From positions 496,001-560,000 of the forward strand of contig NZ_NGUQ01000037.1 in the NCBI RefSeq assembly GCF_002179965.1: 64,000 bases of DNA, given 5' to 3'. Shown in pieces: positions 11,254-20,291 of the stretch. Made by a program: the position numbers and the translations under genes. The stretch comes from Pandoraea sp. PE-S2T-3. GTDB lineage: Bacteria; Pseudomonadota; Gammaproteobacteria; Burkholderiales; Burkholderiaceae. Under the pieces are notes generated by a model. That model was not told the DNA's origin. It saw nothing but the letters and a program-made list of their open reading frames with translations, and ran no database searches. Within the stretch, counting starts at the first letter, position 1, and each line of letters begins with the position of its first letter.

Positions 11254-11505
11254 CGGGTGAACTTGATCGGCGGGTAACGACAAAAGGGTTGCTGCGACGC
11301 TGAAGCCTTTATTTCCCTTACAAAAAGGGCGGGCGATACGTTTTGCATTGGGCGCCAGTGTCGCGACGGGACGTGTCATCGTCATGAAGAAAACACACAA
11401 ATCGGGCATCGTTCTGTGCGAAAACGGAACAGTTGACGGCCTCGCAGCCGCCGCTGTCATCTCTCTTTATCGCCCGCTGTTACCCGGCAAACCCACGCCA
11501 GCCCT

Positions 11506-12417
11506 ATGCCTGCGCTACGTCATTGCTATCCCAATGTTGCGGAACTTCTCGCGTTCGCGAGTGCCGCGCGACACTTGAATTTTTCTCGTGCTGCCCGTGA
11601 GCTGGGTCTGACGCCGAGCGCCGTAAGCCGCCAGATCGCGGCGCTGGAGGCATTAGTGGCCACGCCGCTGTTCGTTCGGGAGGGCAGAAATCTGACACTC
11701 ACCGATGCCGGGCGTCGCTATCATGAGCGCGTGGCCGAGCCGTTGCGCGAGATCGGCAATGCGTCGCTGGAATTGATGACCTCTCGCGGGGAAAGCGACC
11801 TGCTGACGATTGCAAGCGTGCCGACTTTTACGACGAAGTGGCTGATTCCGCGACTCCCGGATTTTCTGGAGAAAACGCCGGGGGTGACGCTGAGTTTCAG
11901 CCGTCATTTGTCGCATGGCGACGCTTTTCCCTTCTCGCTCGATGCCGCCATTCGTTACGGCGACGGCACGTGGGATGGGGTGGTGAGCGACTATCTCGAC
12001 GGGCGTTGCTTCGTGCCGGTCTGTGCGCCGTCGTTTCTCGAGCGTTACCCGCTGGTGGATGTTGCGGACGTCGCGCGTGCGCCGCGTCTGGTGCACAGTC
12101 AGGCGGAAGATGTCTGGGGAACGTGGGCGCGTCGTCATGACGTAGGCGAACAGGCGCAGCGCACCGGGCCGCGCTTTGAGCAGTACTCGGTGCTGCTTCA
12201 GGCGGCCGAGGCGGGAATGGGCGTCGGCATGGTGCCCGCGTTTCTCGCGCGCGAGGCGCTGACGGCCGGGCGTCTGGTCGAGCCGGTGGACGCCGGGGTC
12301 GACGTGCCGCATCACGGTCACTACCTGTGTTACCCGCGAGAGCGGTTGCAGCAACGCACGGCCTTGCAGCACTTTCGCGAGTGGATGCTCGCGCAGGCAG
12401 GGCAGAGTCAACGGTAA
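11506..12417 (+). CDS. LysR-family transcriptional regulator (GcvA-like)
   Basis: 303 residues. N-terminal winged helix-turn-helix around residues 20-56 (FSRAARELGLTPSAVSRQIAALE) and a C-terminal inducer-binding domain with the GcvA/TrpI-type features VPTFTTKWLIPRLPDF and the late GMGVGMVP stretch. It is divergent from the ABC operon at 11253 (252-nt gap) and 8 nt upstream of the polysaccharide-lyase gene, so either could be its target. Confidence 0.9.
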   Translation: MPALRHCYPNVAELLAFASAARHLNFSRAARELGLTPSAVSRQIAALEALVATPLFVREGRNLTLTDAGRRYHERVAEPLREIGNASLELMTSRGESDLLTIASVPTFTTKWLIPRLPDFLEKTPGVTLSFSRHLSHGDAFPFSLDAAIRYGDGTWDGVVSDYLDGRCFVPVCAPSFLERYPLVDVADVARAPRLVHSQAEDVWGTWARRHDVGEQAQRTGPRFEQYSVLLQAAEAGMGVGMVPAFLAREALTAGRLVEPVDAGVDVPHHGHYLCYPRERLQQRTALQHFREWMLAQAGQSQR

Positions 12418-12425
12418 AGGGACGC

Positions 12426-13469
12426 ATGAAACATCAACGCATCAGTCAACGACGCCTGCTCACGGCGCTCATCGCAGGCGCATTCACCATGACAGTTCAC
12501 CTCAGCGCTTTCGCCGCGCCGCACGAGTGTCCCGCGCCGCCGCCGGGCAATCCCGACATCCGGGCGCTTGGCTACTACACCGACAAGGCCAGTTCGCAAA
12601 TCGACCCGCAGCTTCAGGCGCAGAACGAGGCGGCCGTGAAGCCATTGAACGACTTCACGGCCCATATCGCCAAAATGACCGACGCCTATGCCAACGCGGC
12701 AGGCAAGGGGGATGAGGCGGATGGGCGCTGCACGCTTTCGTGGCTGGAAGCATGGGCCAACAGCGGTGCGATGCTCGGCCAGATGATCCATGTGAATAAC
12801 GACCAGTCCGACTACATGCGCCAATGGACGCATGGTGCTGCCGCCATCGCCTATCTGCGCACGCAGGCATTGGCCACGCCTCAGCAGCGGCAGGTGATCG
12901 AATCGTGGCTGCGCCAGTTGTCGAGCGCGAATCTCGCTTACTGGAACAACTCGAAGCACAAGCGCAACAATCACTACTACTGGACGGGCGTCGGCATCAT
13001 GGCGACGGCGCTCGCCACGCACGACGATGCATTGCTGACGACGGCCCAAGGTATCTACCGCACCGGTATCGACGCTATTCAACCCGATGGCAGCCTGCCG
13101 ATGGAGATGGCCCGCAAGCGTCGCGCGCTGCACTATCACGACTACGCCACGGCGCCGTTGGTGCTGATGGCGGAAATGGCCCGGCTTCATGGTGACGACT
13201 GGTATGCGTATCGGCAAGGCGCGATCGAATTGCTGGCGGCACGTGTGGCCGATGGTTATCGCGATCCGGTGTGGTTCAACGCGCAGTCGGGCGCCGTGCA
13301 GGAAACCGCCCAACCGCGTGGATCGAGCGGATGGGTGGAGTTTTACCGCCTTCGCTCGCCGCATCCCGAGCGCTACGATGCCATGCACGCTTTCGCGCCG
13401 TTCAAAGACCCGCGCATGGGCGGCAATCTGACGCTGATGGCGCAACACGGTATTGTGCCGACGCGCTGA
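12426..13469 (+). CDS. Alginate-lyase-family (PL5-like) exported polysaccharide lyase
   Basis: 347 residues with a signal peptide (cleavage near AFAAPHECP). It resembles AlgL-type periplasmic lyases that cleave mannuronate-containing polysaccharide by beta-elimination in an (alpha/alpha) toroid. The NNHYYW motif (residues 181-186) matches AlgL NNHSYW with the catalytic Asn/His, and RALHYHDY (233-240) corresponds to the Arg/Tyr catalytic segment. AlgL proteins are about 370 residues. No alginate biosynthesis genes are nearby, so the role may be catabolic or the substrate another polyuronide. Start ATG 12426, 8 nt after the LysR stop, suggests cotranscription. Confidence 0.82.
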   Translation: MKHQRISQRRLLTALIAGAFTMTVHLSAFAAPHECPAPPPGNPDIRALGYYTDKASSQIDPQLQAQNEAAVKPLNDFTAHIAKMTDAYANAAGKGDEADGRCTLSWLEAWANSGAMLGQMIHVNNDQSDYMRQWTHGAAAIAYLRTQALATPQQRQVIESWLRQLSSANLAYWNNSKHKRNNHYYWTGVGIMATALATHDDALLTTAQGIYRTGIDAIQPDGSLPMEMARKRRALHYHDYATAPLVLMAEMARLHGDDWYAYRQGAIELLAARVADGYRDPVWFNAQSGAVQETAQPRGSSGWVEFYRLRSPHPERYDAMHAFAPFKDPRMGGNLTLMAQHGIVPTR

Positions 13470-13481
13470 GGCATACCAAAA

Positions 13482-13508
13482 CGTCCCCGGGCGCAACGCT
13501 AGGGGACG
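13482..13508 (-). terminator. Hairpin between convergent lyase and LysR genes
   Basis: 7-bp stem CGTCCCC/GGGGACG with a 13-nt loop. On the minus strand it is followed by TTTT, so it may end the LysR transcript from the right; it could also trim the lyase transcript. Confidence 0.5.
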
Positions 13509-13531
13509 CTTCAGCAGCACATCCTCCGCAC

Positions 13532-14419
13532 CTAATGCGGCGCAGTGCTGGCGACGATCAAATCGTAAAGCGCCTGCGCCGCTGGCGATAGCTGCGCCCC
13601 CCGGCGTGTGACGAGCACGAGCGTGCGTGCAATCACTGGCTCGACCAGATCGACGACGCGTATGTGTGGATACGCCCCTTTCTGGATCGCCAGCCGCGGC
13701 ACCACTGCCGCCGCTACACCTTCCGCCACCATCCCGACTGCTGTGGAACTGCGCTGCACTTCGAAGTGCGGTTGCAGATTCACGTCCGTCAACGCGCCAT
13801 CGAGCAACGAACGATTTGCGCTTACTTGTCCGGCAAAGATCAACGGATACGGCGAGAGACTGCGCCAAGGCACGCGCCGGCGACGGGCGAGCGGATGTTT
13901 TTCGTGGCAGATCAGCACGAATTGATCTTCTGCGACCGGCAGACCTACCAGATCGCTGTGCCCCGGTCCCGCGATATGAATGCCGAATTCGACCTCTCGC
14001 CGCAGGATGGCGTCAGTCACTGCCACTGACGAGTGATCGAGCACGCGCACGCGGTTATGCGGAAATCGCTGCGCATACGTCTGCAAAATGCTCGGCAGAA
14101 ACTGCACACCCGCCGTCGGCACGCATGCAATCGACACGTCGCCACGCGCGGCTTGTCCGCTTTCCTTGATTTCGGTGAGTGCGTCGGAAAGCTCATCGAG
14201 CAAGCGTCGCGCCTGCGGCAGAAAATCCCGCCCGATCTGTGTGAGCGACACCGACCGTGTGGTGCGCTCGAAGAGCATGACGCCCAGATAGTCCTCCAGC
14301 TTGCGCAGCCGCTGCGTGATGGCGGTTTGCGTCACCGAGAGCACGTCGGCTGCGCTCTGAAAGCCGCCGCGATCGGCAATCGCGACAAAGGCCTGCACGC
14401 CGAGGATGTCGATTTTCAT
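13532..14419 (-). CDS. LysR-family regulator, divergent from aconitase
   Basis: 295 residues with the canonical N-terminal HTH (FQSAADVLSVTQTAITQRLRKLE, about 20-42) and an effector domain of the CynR/CbbR-like kind (SIACVPTAGVQFLPSIL; VAEGVAAAVVPRLAI). Divergent from the aconitase-like gene with 129 nt between, the classic arrangement for a LysR protein controlling its neighbour. The effector may be a tricarboxylate or related acid; that is inference. Confidence 0.9.
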   Translation of the reverse strand: MKIDILGVQAFVAIADRGGFQSAADVLSVTQTAITQRLRKLEDYLGVMLFERTTRSVSLTQIGRDFLPQARRLLDELSDALTEIKESGQAARGDVSIACVPTAGVQFLPSILQTYAQRFPHNRVRVLDHSSVAVTDAILRREVEFGIHIAGPGHSDLVGLPVAEDQFVLICHEKHPLARRRRVPWRSLSPYPLIFAGQVSANRSLLDGALTDVNLQPHFEVQRSSTAVGMVAEGVAAAVVPRLAIQKGAYPHIRVVDLVEPVIARTLVLVTRRGAQLSPAAQALYDLIVASTAPH

Positions 14420-14548
14420 AAGAAAAATTGAGTAATCGGACAGATAAATTCATTTTACGGGAATTGCCGAGGGTTTCAGAATCCGTCCTGCGATCGCACC
14501 CACCCACCCCACAAATGCAGTCAGAGAAGTTCAGAAAAGGAGTGATCG

Positions 14549-16852
14549 ATGTCTCAATTCATTTCTGCGGAGACGCTCACGCGTCTCTATGCGGCCATGG
14601 ACGACAAGCTTGCTATCGTCCGTCAGCGGCTTGGCCACCCGCTCACGCTGGCCGAGAAGGTGCTGTTCAGCCATCTGGCCGATCCCGACAGCCAGCCGCT
14701 CGTACCGGGCAAGAGCTATCTCGCGTTGATGGTCGACCGGGTCGTGTTTCAGGACGTGCTCGGGCAGACCGGCATGCTCCAGTTCATGCAGACAGGACGC
14801 GACCGTGTCGCCGTGCCGGCCAGCATTCATTGCGACCACCTGATTCAGGCGCGGGTCGAAGGCCGCGCTGATCTGCGGGCGTCTATCGATGAGAACCGAG
14901 AGGTCTATGCGTTTCTGCGCAGCGCTGCCGCCCGCTATGGGCTGGGCTTCTGGGAGCCCGGTGCGGGCATCATCCATCAAGTGGTGCTCGAAAACTACGC
15001 GTTTCCCGGCGCGCTCATCATCGGCACCGATTCGCACACGCCCAATGCCGGTGGCCTCGGTGCTTGCGCCGTGGGTGTCGGCGGTGCCGACGCCGTGGAG
15101 GCGCTGGCTGGCCTGCCGTGGGAAGTGCTCTATCCCAAGCGCATTGCGGTGTATCTCACGGGCGAGTTGAGCGGCTGGACCGCACCGAAGGATGTGATTC
15201 TGCGTGTGGCGGGGGAGCTGACCGTATCGGGCGGCACCAACGCCATCGTGGAGTACATCGGCCCGGGTGCCCGCACAATCAGCGCGACCGGCAAGGCGAC
15301 CATCACCAACATGGGCGCTGAGCTGGGGGCGACGACATCGATGTTCCCGGTGGACGAACGCATGCTGACGTACCTGCGTGCGAGTGGCCGTGCCGATCTG
15401 GTGCCGGTGATCGAGGCAAATCTGTCGTTGCTGGCACCGGATGCTGCGGTCGAAGCCGATCCGGAGCGTTTCTACGACCGTGTCGTGCGCATCGATCTGT
15501 CCACACTGGAACCGCACGTCGTTGGCCCGCATTCGCCGGATCGTGCACGCACCGTGTCGCAACTCGCGGCGCAAATGAAGCAGGCGAAGCCGGGCGACGG
15601 ACTGGCCGCGCACGATGTCGAAGCCGACGCCCTGTCGGCGGCGCTCATCGGCAGTTGCACAAACTCGTCGTATGAAGACATGAGCCGTGCCGCCGATGTG
15701 GCGAAGCAGGCGCACGCGCATGGCGTGAAGGCGGCCGTGCCGTTCATGGTCACACCGGGGTCGGAACAAGTCCGCGCGACGATTGCGCGCGACGGCCAAC
15801 TCGATACACTCGCCGCGATGGGCGGGACGGTGCTCGCGAATGCTTGCGGCCCGTGCATCGGCCAGTGGCGGCGCGAGTCGGCGGCGGTGGCGGCACCGAA
15901 CACCATTGTTACGTCGTATAACCGCAATTTCCCGCGCCGCAACGATGGCTCACCCAATACAGTGAACCTGATCGCCAGCCCGGAAATCGTCACCGCGTGG
16001 GCACTGGCGGGGCGTATTTCGTTCGATCCGCAACACGACACGCTGACCGGTGCCGACGGCAAGCCATTCCGTCTGACGCCGCCGGCCGTCGCCCCCGAAG
16101 TACCGTCGCAAGGTTTCACCCGCGGCGCGACGCATTACATTGCGCCGCCCGACGATGGCACGAGCGTCGAAGTGAGTGTCGATCCGAAGAGCGAACGCAT
16201 TCAGGTGCTCAAGCCGTGGCCGGCTTGGAATGGCCACGACCCGAAGGGCATGCCCGTGCTGATCAAGACGCGCGGCAAGACCACGACAGACCATATTTCA
16301 CCCGCCGGTCCGTGGTTGAAATTGCGCGGTCACCTTGAGCGCTTCAGCGACAACCTGCTGAACGGCGGAACGAACGCGTTCACCGGTGCCACCGGGCGCA
16401 CGATCGATCTGCTGAGCGGCGCACAGGACGTCACACCCGCAGAAGCGGCGCGCGCGTATCGGGCGGCAGGTGTGCCGTGGGTCATCGTGGGGGACTTCAA
16501 TTACGGGGAAGGCAGTAGCCGCGAGCATGCGGCACTCTCGCCAAGATTGCTGGGCGGCATGGCCGTCATCGCACGCAGTTTCGCGCGGATTCACGAGACG
16601 AACCTGAAGAAGCAGGGGCTGCTGGCGCTGACCTTTGCCGACCCTGACGACTATGAGCGCGTGCGTGCCGACGACCGGATCGACTTGCTCGGGTTGGCCG
16701 ACCTCGCGCCCGGACGAAACGTCGAGTGCGTGCTGCATCACGCTGACGGCAGTCAGGAGACGGTGCAGTTGAAGCACAGCTACAGCGACGTGCAGCTTCA
16801 GTGGTTCAAGGCGGGTTCGGCGCTGAACGTCGTGCCGAAGGCAAGCAAGTAA
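14549..16852 (+). CDS. Aconitate hydratase, mitochondrial type
   Basis: 767-residue [4Fe-4S] dehydratase interconverting citrate/isocitrate via cis-aconitate, or a related 2-hydroxy acid. Cluster ligands are Cys370 (GSCTNSSYED) and Cys433/Cys436 (NACGPCIGQW); the IHCDHLI and GTDSHTPNAGG motifs and the swivel-domain GSSREHAAL are present. The size, the IHCDHLI motif and the C-terminal WFKAGSALN resemble mitochondrial aconitase rather than bacterial AcnA (about 900) or AcnB. Start ATG 14549 has AAGGAG 6 nt upstream. Divergent LysR gene suggests inducible use, possibly for an exogenous tricarboxylate. Confidence 0.92.
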   Translation: MSQFISAETLTRLYAAMDDKLAIVRQRLGHPLTLAEKVLFSHLADPDSQPLVPGKSYLALMVDRVVFQDVLGQTGMLQFMQTGRDRVAVPASIHCDHLIQARVEGRADLRASIDENREVYAFLRSAAARYGLGFWEPGAGIIHQVVLENYAFPGALIIGTDSHTPNAGGLGACAVGVGGADAVEALAGLPWEVLYPKRIAVYLTGELSGWTAPKDVILRVAGELTVSGGTNAIVEYIGPGARTISATGKATITNMGAELGATTSMFPVDERMLTYLRASGRADLVPVIEANLSLLAPDAAVEADPERFYDRVVRIDLSTLEPHVVGPHSPDRARTVSQLAAQMKQAKPGDGLAAHDVEADALSAALIGSCTNSSYEDMSRAADVAKQAHAHGVKAAVPFMVTPGSEQVRATIARDGQLDTLAAMGGTVLANACGPCIGQWRRESAAVAAPNTIVTSYNRNFPRRNDGSPNTVNLIASPEIVTAWALAGRISFDPQHDTLTGADGKPFRLTPPAVAPEVPSQGFTRGATHYIAPPDDGTSVEVSVDPKSERIQVLKPWPAWNGHDPKGMPVLIKTRGKTTTDHISPAGPWLKLRGHLERFSDNLLNGGTNAFTGATGRTIDLLSGAQDVTPAEAARAYRAAGVPWVIVGDFNYGEGSSREHAALSPRLLGGMAVIARSFARIHETNLKKQGLLALTFADPDDYERVRADDRIDLLGLADLAPGRNVECVLHHADGSQETVQLKHSYSDVQLQWFKAGSALNVVPKASK

Positions 16853-16874
16853 TACGGAAACGGCAGTCGTGGGT

Positions 16875-16923
16875 AGCGCGGGGCATACGGCATGAAGCAG
16901 GTGCTGCATGCCCCGCGCTTTTT
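16875..16923 (+). terminator. Rho-independent terminator after aconitase
   Basis: 12-bp perfect stem (AGCGCGGGGCAT with ATGCCCCGCGCT) around a 21-nt loop, followed by a T run, 22 nt after the aconitase stop. Also placed between convergent genes. Confidence 0.8.
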
Positions 16924-16960
16924 CTATCGAAGCCGAGTTCTTGCGCCCGCACCCGCAACC

Positions 16961-17833
16961 TTACGCGCGGTAGTACTCCGGCTGCGCCAGATCATCCAGC
17001 AGGCCGGGGGCTGCCGGTTGCCACCGGAGTGCGGCGCGGGTGGCGTCGCTGGATGCCGCCATATCCGCACTTGCGAAGTCCGCGAACCAGCCGAAATGTT
17101 CGCGCTCGCACGAGGCGACGGGCAAACCGAGGCCACGTCCGATGGCTTCGGCGATGGTACGCAGGGTCACGCCTTCCTCCGCGACGGCGTGATACACCGA
17201 TGCCGGTGCAGTTTGTTCAATCGCTAGCCGGAACACTTTCGCCGCGTCGAGGCGATGCACTGCCGCCCAACGGTTGCTGCCGTCGCCGGGATAGGCAGCC
17301 ACGCCCGTCTCACGTGCCAACCGAATCAGGATCGGAATGAATCCGTGATCGCCGATGCCGTGCACCGTGGGCGCAAGACGCACGGTAACGGCGCGCACAC
17401 CGCGCTCGGCCAATGCCCTCGCTGTAGTTTCAGACTTGCGCACGAAATCCGCGCTGGGGATGTCCGCCTCGCTGGCGAGTCGGCCGGGCGCAAGGCGTGC
17501 GAGCCCGGATGTGACAACTAGCGGACGTGCCGAACCGAGCAATGCCTCGCCCAAGGCTTCGATGGCGCGCTGGTCTTGCGCGGCGTTCTCCGCAAATTTC
17601 GAGAAGTCGTGATTGAACGCGGTGTGGATGACGGCGTCGGCGGCACTGGCTGCGGCGCGTAAAACATCCAGATCATCCAGCGATGCGCGCACCACTTGTG
17701 CGCCGGTTGCCGCCAGCGCGGCAGCCTTGTCGTCCGAGCGCGCCAGACCGGTCACATGATGACCCGCAGCGAGCAATTCCTTCACAACCGTCGCGCCGAC
17801 CCAACCGGTGGCGCCTGTGACGAAAACGTTCAT
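16961..17833 (-). CDS. NAD(P)-dependent epimerase/reductase, extended SDR type
   Basis: 290 residues with the N-terminal dinucleotide-binding motif VTGATGWVGATVV (TGxxGxxG), LARSDDKAAAL, and an atypical-SDR core (VVTSGLARLAPG; SDFVRKSE). It looks like the YcjG/NmrA-like group of NAD(P)-binding reductases; the substrate is unknown. Start ATG 17833 is the family start; the longer frame overlaps the methyltransferase gene. It is 10 nt downstream of that gene, so the pair form an operon divergent from the TetR gene, whose operator lies upstream. Confidence 0.85.
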   Translation of the reverse strand: MNVFVTGATGWVGATVVKELLAAGHHVTGLARSDDKAAALAATGAQVVRASLDDLDVLRAAASAADAVIHTAFNHDFSKFAENAAQDQRAIEALGEALLGSARPLVVTSGLARLAPGRLASEADIPSADFVRKSETTARALAERGVRAVTVRLAPTVHGIGDHGFIPILIRLARETGVAAYPGDGSNRWAAVHRLDAAKVFRLAIEQTAPASVYHAVAEEGVTLRTIAEAIGRGLGLPVASCEREHFGWFADFASADMAASSDATRAALRWQPAAPGLLDDLAQPEYYRA

Positions 17834-17843
17834 TTGATGACCC

Positions 17844-18512
17844 TCATGCGCCGAGGCGCTGTGATAACTCCACGTCGCCACCGAACGGCACGGAGAGATA
17901 GCCATGCTCCGGGGAGCGCACGCGCGCCAGATACTCAGGGCTGGAGTCCGCGTTATCCGCAACGATCAACGCGCCGGGGCGCAGTCGCGGCTCAAGCAGG
18001 CGAAGTATGTCGGGGTAGAGCGGTTTGGCCCCGTCGAGCAGCACCAGATCAATCTTGCCGGGCAGGTCGGCACTCAGCGTTTGCAGCGCATCGCCCGCGC
18101 GAATTTCCACCAGATCGTCGAGGCCACCCGCCACGAGATTGGCCTGCGCACGCGCAATTTTCGAGGGCTCGAACTCGCTGGTAATTAGCCGGCCGCCGCC
18201 GTTGTCGCGCAGCGCCGCAGCCAGATGCAGCGTCGAGATGCCGAACGATGTGCCGAATTCCACGATCGACGTGGCACGGCAACTCCGTGCAAGCATGTAG
18301 AGCATGCGCCCGGTCTCGCGCGACACCGGCAGCGGGAAATCCTTCATGCGCGAATACAACTCGAGATACTCGGTGCGGCTGCTCATCAAGCGGGAGATGC
18401 TGCCGTCGGGCCCATCGAGGGCGTCCCAGTCAATGGCCCGGGCGGTGGCGTCGGCTTCCGTAAAAAGCCGCTCCAGCAACGGTGCGAGCGGGCTTTCAGT
18501 CAGTGTCGTCAT
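17844..18512 (-). CDS. O-methyltransferase, SAM-dependent (class I)
   Basis: 222-residue Rossmann-fold methyltransferase of the catechol/caffeoyl-CoA O-methyltransferase group. SAM-binding motif I is VEFGTSFGISTLHLA, motif II SEFEPSKIARAQANL, and the metal/catalytic region DLVLLDGAKPLYPDIL follows. Substrate not evident. First gene of a two-gene operon with the NAD(P)-binding protein, likely repressed by the divergent TetR protein, a layout common for detoxification of a small aromatic or quinone-like compound. Confidence 0.85.
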   Translation of the reverse strand: MTTLTESPLAPLLERLFTEADATARAIDWDALDGPDGSISRLMSSRTEYLELYSRMKDFPLPVSRETGRMLYMLARSCRATSIVEFGTSFGISTLHLAAALRDNGGGRLITSEFEPSKIARAQANLVAGGLDDLVEIRAGDALQTLSADLPGKIDLVLLDGAKPLYPDILRLLEPRLRPGALIVADNADSSPEYLARVRSPEHGYLSVPFGGDVELSQRLGA

Positions 18513-18542
18513 GGCAAACCTTCGTGTGAGAGACAGTGCGTC

Positions 18543-18565
18543 TATAATGCGACGAATTCGTCACA
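18543..18565. promoter_or_regulatory. TATAAT box with overlapping TetR-type palindrome
   Basis: TATAAT (18543-18548) is followed at once by the perfect 12-bp palindrome GACGAATTCGTC (18551-18562), extendable to 18548-18565 with one mismatched pair. It sits 30 nt upstream of the TetR start and 38 nt upstream of the divergent methyltransferase start, as expected for an autorepressor operator that also controls the neighbour. Confidence 0.6.
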
Positions 18566-18592
18566 TTTTCTATTCGCATTGCGATTCCGCTC

Positions 18593-19225
18593 ATGACCGA
18601 ACCCCGAAAAGCCCGTATTTCCTCGCGAAAACAGCCAAAACAGGCTCGCTCGTCGCAGCTGGTTTCTGCGATTCTCGAGGCGGCGATTCAGGTTTTGGCG
18701 AAGGAGGGTGCGCAGCGTTTCACGACCGCGCGGGTCGCCGAGAAAGCGGGGGTCAGCGTGGGGTCGCTGTATCAGTACTTCCCGAACAAGGCGGCGATTC
18801 TGTTTCGCCTGCAAAGCGACGAGTGGGAGCAGACGAGCGGCATGCTGCGTCGCATTCTCGAAGACCGGGCGGTGCCGCCGCTGGAGCGTCTGCATGTGAT
18901 GGTGCATGCGTTCATTCGCTCCGAGTGCGACGAGGCGCAGGCCCGTGTCGCGCTCAACGACGCCGCGCCGCTCTATCGCGACGCACCGGAGGCGCATGCG
19001 GCTCGCGCGTCGGGCGAGCGCCTGATCCAGACATTCATGGCGGAAGTGCTGCCGAAAGCGTCAGATGAGACGCGGGCGTTAGCGGGAGATTTGATCGGCG
19101 ACACGTTGTCCGCCGTGGGCAAGCAATTTTCCGAGACTCCGAGAACGCCGGCGGAGATCGACGTCTACGCCGGCGGGGTATCGCGCATGTTCTGCGCTTA
19201 TCTCAAAGATCTTGGTTGCCGGTGA
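18593..19225 (+). CDS. TetR/AcrR-family transcriptional regulator
   Basis: 210 residues. The N-terminal HTH includes FTTARVAEKAGVSVGSLYQYFPNK (about 43-66), the strongest hallmark of the family; the C-terminal helical domain would bind a ligand and dimerise. A Lys/Arg-rich N-terminal arm (residues 5-20) precedes the HTH. Divergent from the methyltransferase/reductase operon with a palindrome between, so probably its repressor. Confidence 0.92.
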   Translation: MTEPRKARISSRKQPKQARSSQLVSAILEAAIQVLAKEGAQRFTTARVAEKAGVSVGSLYQYFPNKAAILFRLQSDEWEQTSGMLRRILEDRAVPPLERLHVMVHAFIRSECDEAQARVALNDAAPLYRDAPEAHAARASGERLIQTFMAEVLPKASDETRALAGDLIGDTLSAVGKQFSETPRTPAEIDVYAGGVSRMFCAYLKDLGCR

Positions 19226-19243
19226 AAAGCATGCACGTGGGCT

Positions 19244-20257
19244 TCAACGCGCCGCCGTCTGACGCGAGGCTTGTCCCTGCGCTTGCAGCACCTGCGTGAA
19301 CGACGTATCGACCACCTTGCTCACATCGAAGCGGTTAGGCAGCGCGCCGGTTTGCGTCAGGAAGTCGCTGGTGCCCTGATAGTCGGCCACGGCTTGCTTG
19401 TCGATCGCTTCCACGGTCATGCCCGCTTGTCCGATCCAGTGACGGGCGACATCGCGATCCAGCCCGGCTTTCTTCGCCCACTGATCGGCGTAAGCCTCCT
19501 TGTGTGTCTCAACCCACGCCCGTGCTTTTTGCAGACGCACCAGAAAGTCGGCGATGGCTGCGCGTTTCTCGGTCACTGACGGCGCATAGGCGGCCACGCT
19601 GCTCAGACCCGGCATCAGATTGCGCGCGGTGATGACGGCGCGCGCGCCGTTATGCACCACTTGCTGCGAGATGTACGGTTCCCAGACCGGGAAGGCGTCG
19701 ATGGCGCCGTTCGGCAACGCCACGGCCGCATCCACCGGCATCAACTTCACGAACTGCACGTAATCCGTCGGCAGGCCTGCTTTTTCAAGCGCGCGCAGCG
19801 TCAGTTGCTGACTCCACGCACCGGGCCAATAGGCAACCTTCTTGCCTTTGAGATCCTGAATCGACTTGACCGGCGAATCCTTCGGCACGAGCAGCGCGAT
19901 GGTATCCGGGTTCTGGCGCGAGACGGCAATCAACTTGACCGGTGCGCCCTTGGCGGCGAGAAACAGGAAACCGGAATCACCGAGAAATCCGAGATCCAGT
20001 GCGCCGGCGTTCAGCCCTTCAGCGACGGGTGCGGCCGACTGAAAGTGTTTCCATTCGACCTGATAGTTCGCGCCTTCCAACGCTCCGGAGGCCTCGATGG
20101 AAGCGCGCACGTTGTAGTAGTTCTGATCGCCAATTCGCAACGTGACCGGTGGCGCGGTCTGCGCGGTGGCGACAGACGTATGCATACCGGCGAGCGCGAC
20201 TAACGAGAGTGCGGGGAGGGCAAAGCGGGCGCGGCGAATCCAACGCAACAGCATCAT
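19244..20257 (-). CDS. Sulfonate-type ABC substrate-binding protein (SsuA-like)
   Basis: 337 residues with a signal peptide (ending near SVATAQ) and a type 2 periplasmic-binding fold of the SsuA/TauA/NrtA group: RIGDQNYYN, GLNAGALDLGFLGDSG, DLKGKKVAYWPGAWSQQLTLRALEKAG. Periplasmic capture of an aliphatic sulfonate or sulfate ester is likely. It lies 34 nt downstream of an SsuD-like monooxygenase on the same strand, but no ATPase or permease gene adjoins, so it would have to use another SsuBC set. Start is ATG 20257 or the next codon at 20254. Confidence 0.85.
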   Translation of the reverse strand: MMLLRWIRRARFALPALSLVALAGMHTSVATAQTAPPVTLRIGDQNYYNVRASIEASGALEGANYQVEWKHFQSAAPVAEGLNAGALDLGFLGDSGFLFLAAKGAPVKLIAVSRQNPDTIALLVPKDSPVKSIQDLKGKKVAYWPGAWSQQLTLRALEKAGLPTDYVQFVKLMPVDAAVALPNGAIDAFPVWEPYISQQVVHNGARAVITARNLMPGLSSVAAYAPSVTEKRAAIADFLVRLQKARAWVETHKEAYADQWAKKAGLDRDVARHWIGQAGMTVEAIDKQAVADYQGTSDFLTQTGALPNRFDVSKVVDTSFTQVLQAQGQASRQTAAR

Positions 20258-20291
20258 GACACCTGTATAGAGCAAGAGTGGGGGAAGAAAA

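Noticed and set aside
14531-15799. 422-codon frame antisense to the aconitase gene
   Set aside because: Lies opposite cluster-ligand and active-site segments of the aconitase; Arg/His-rich, no motifs.
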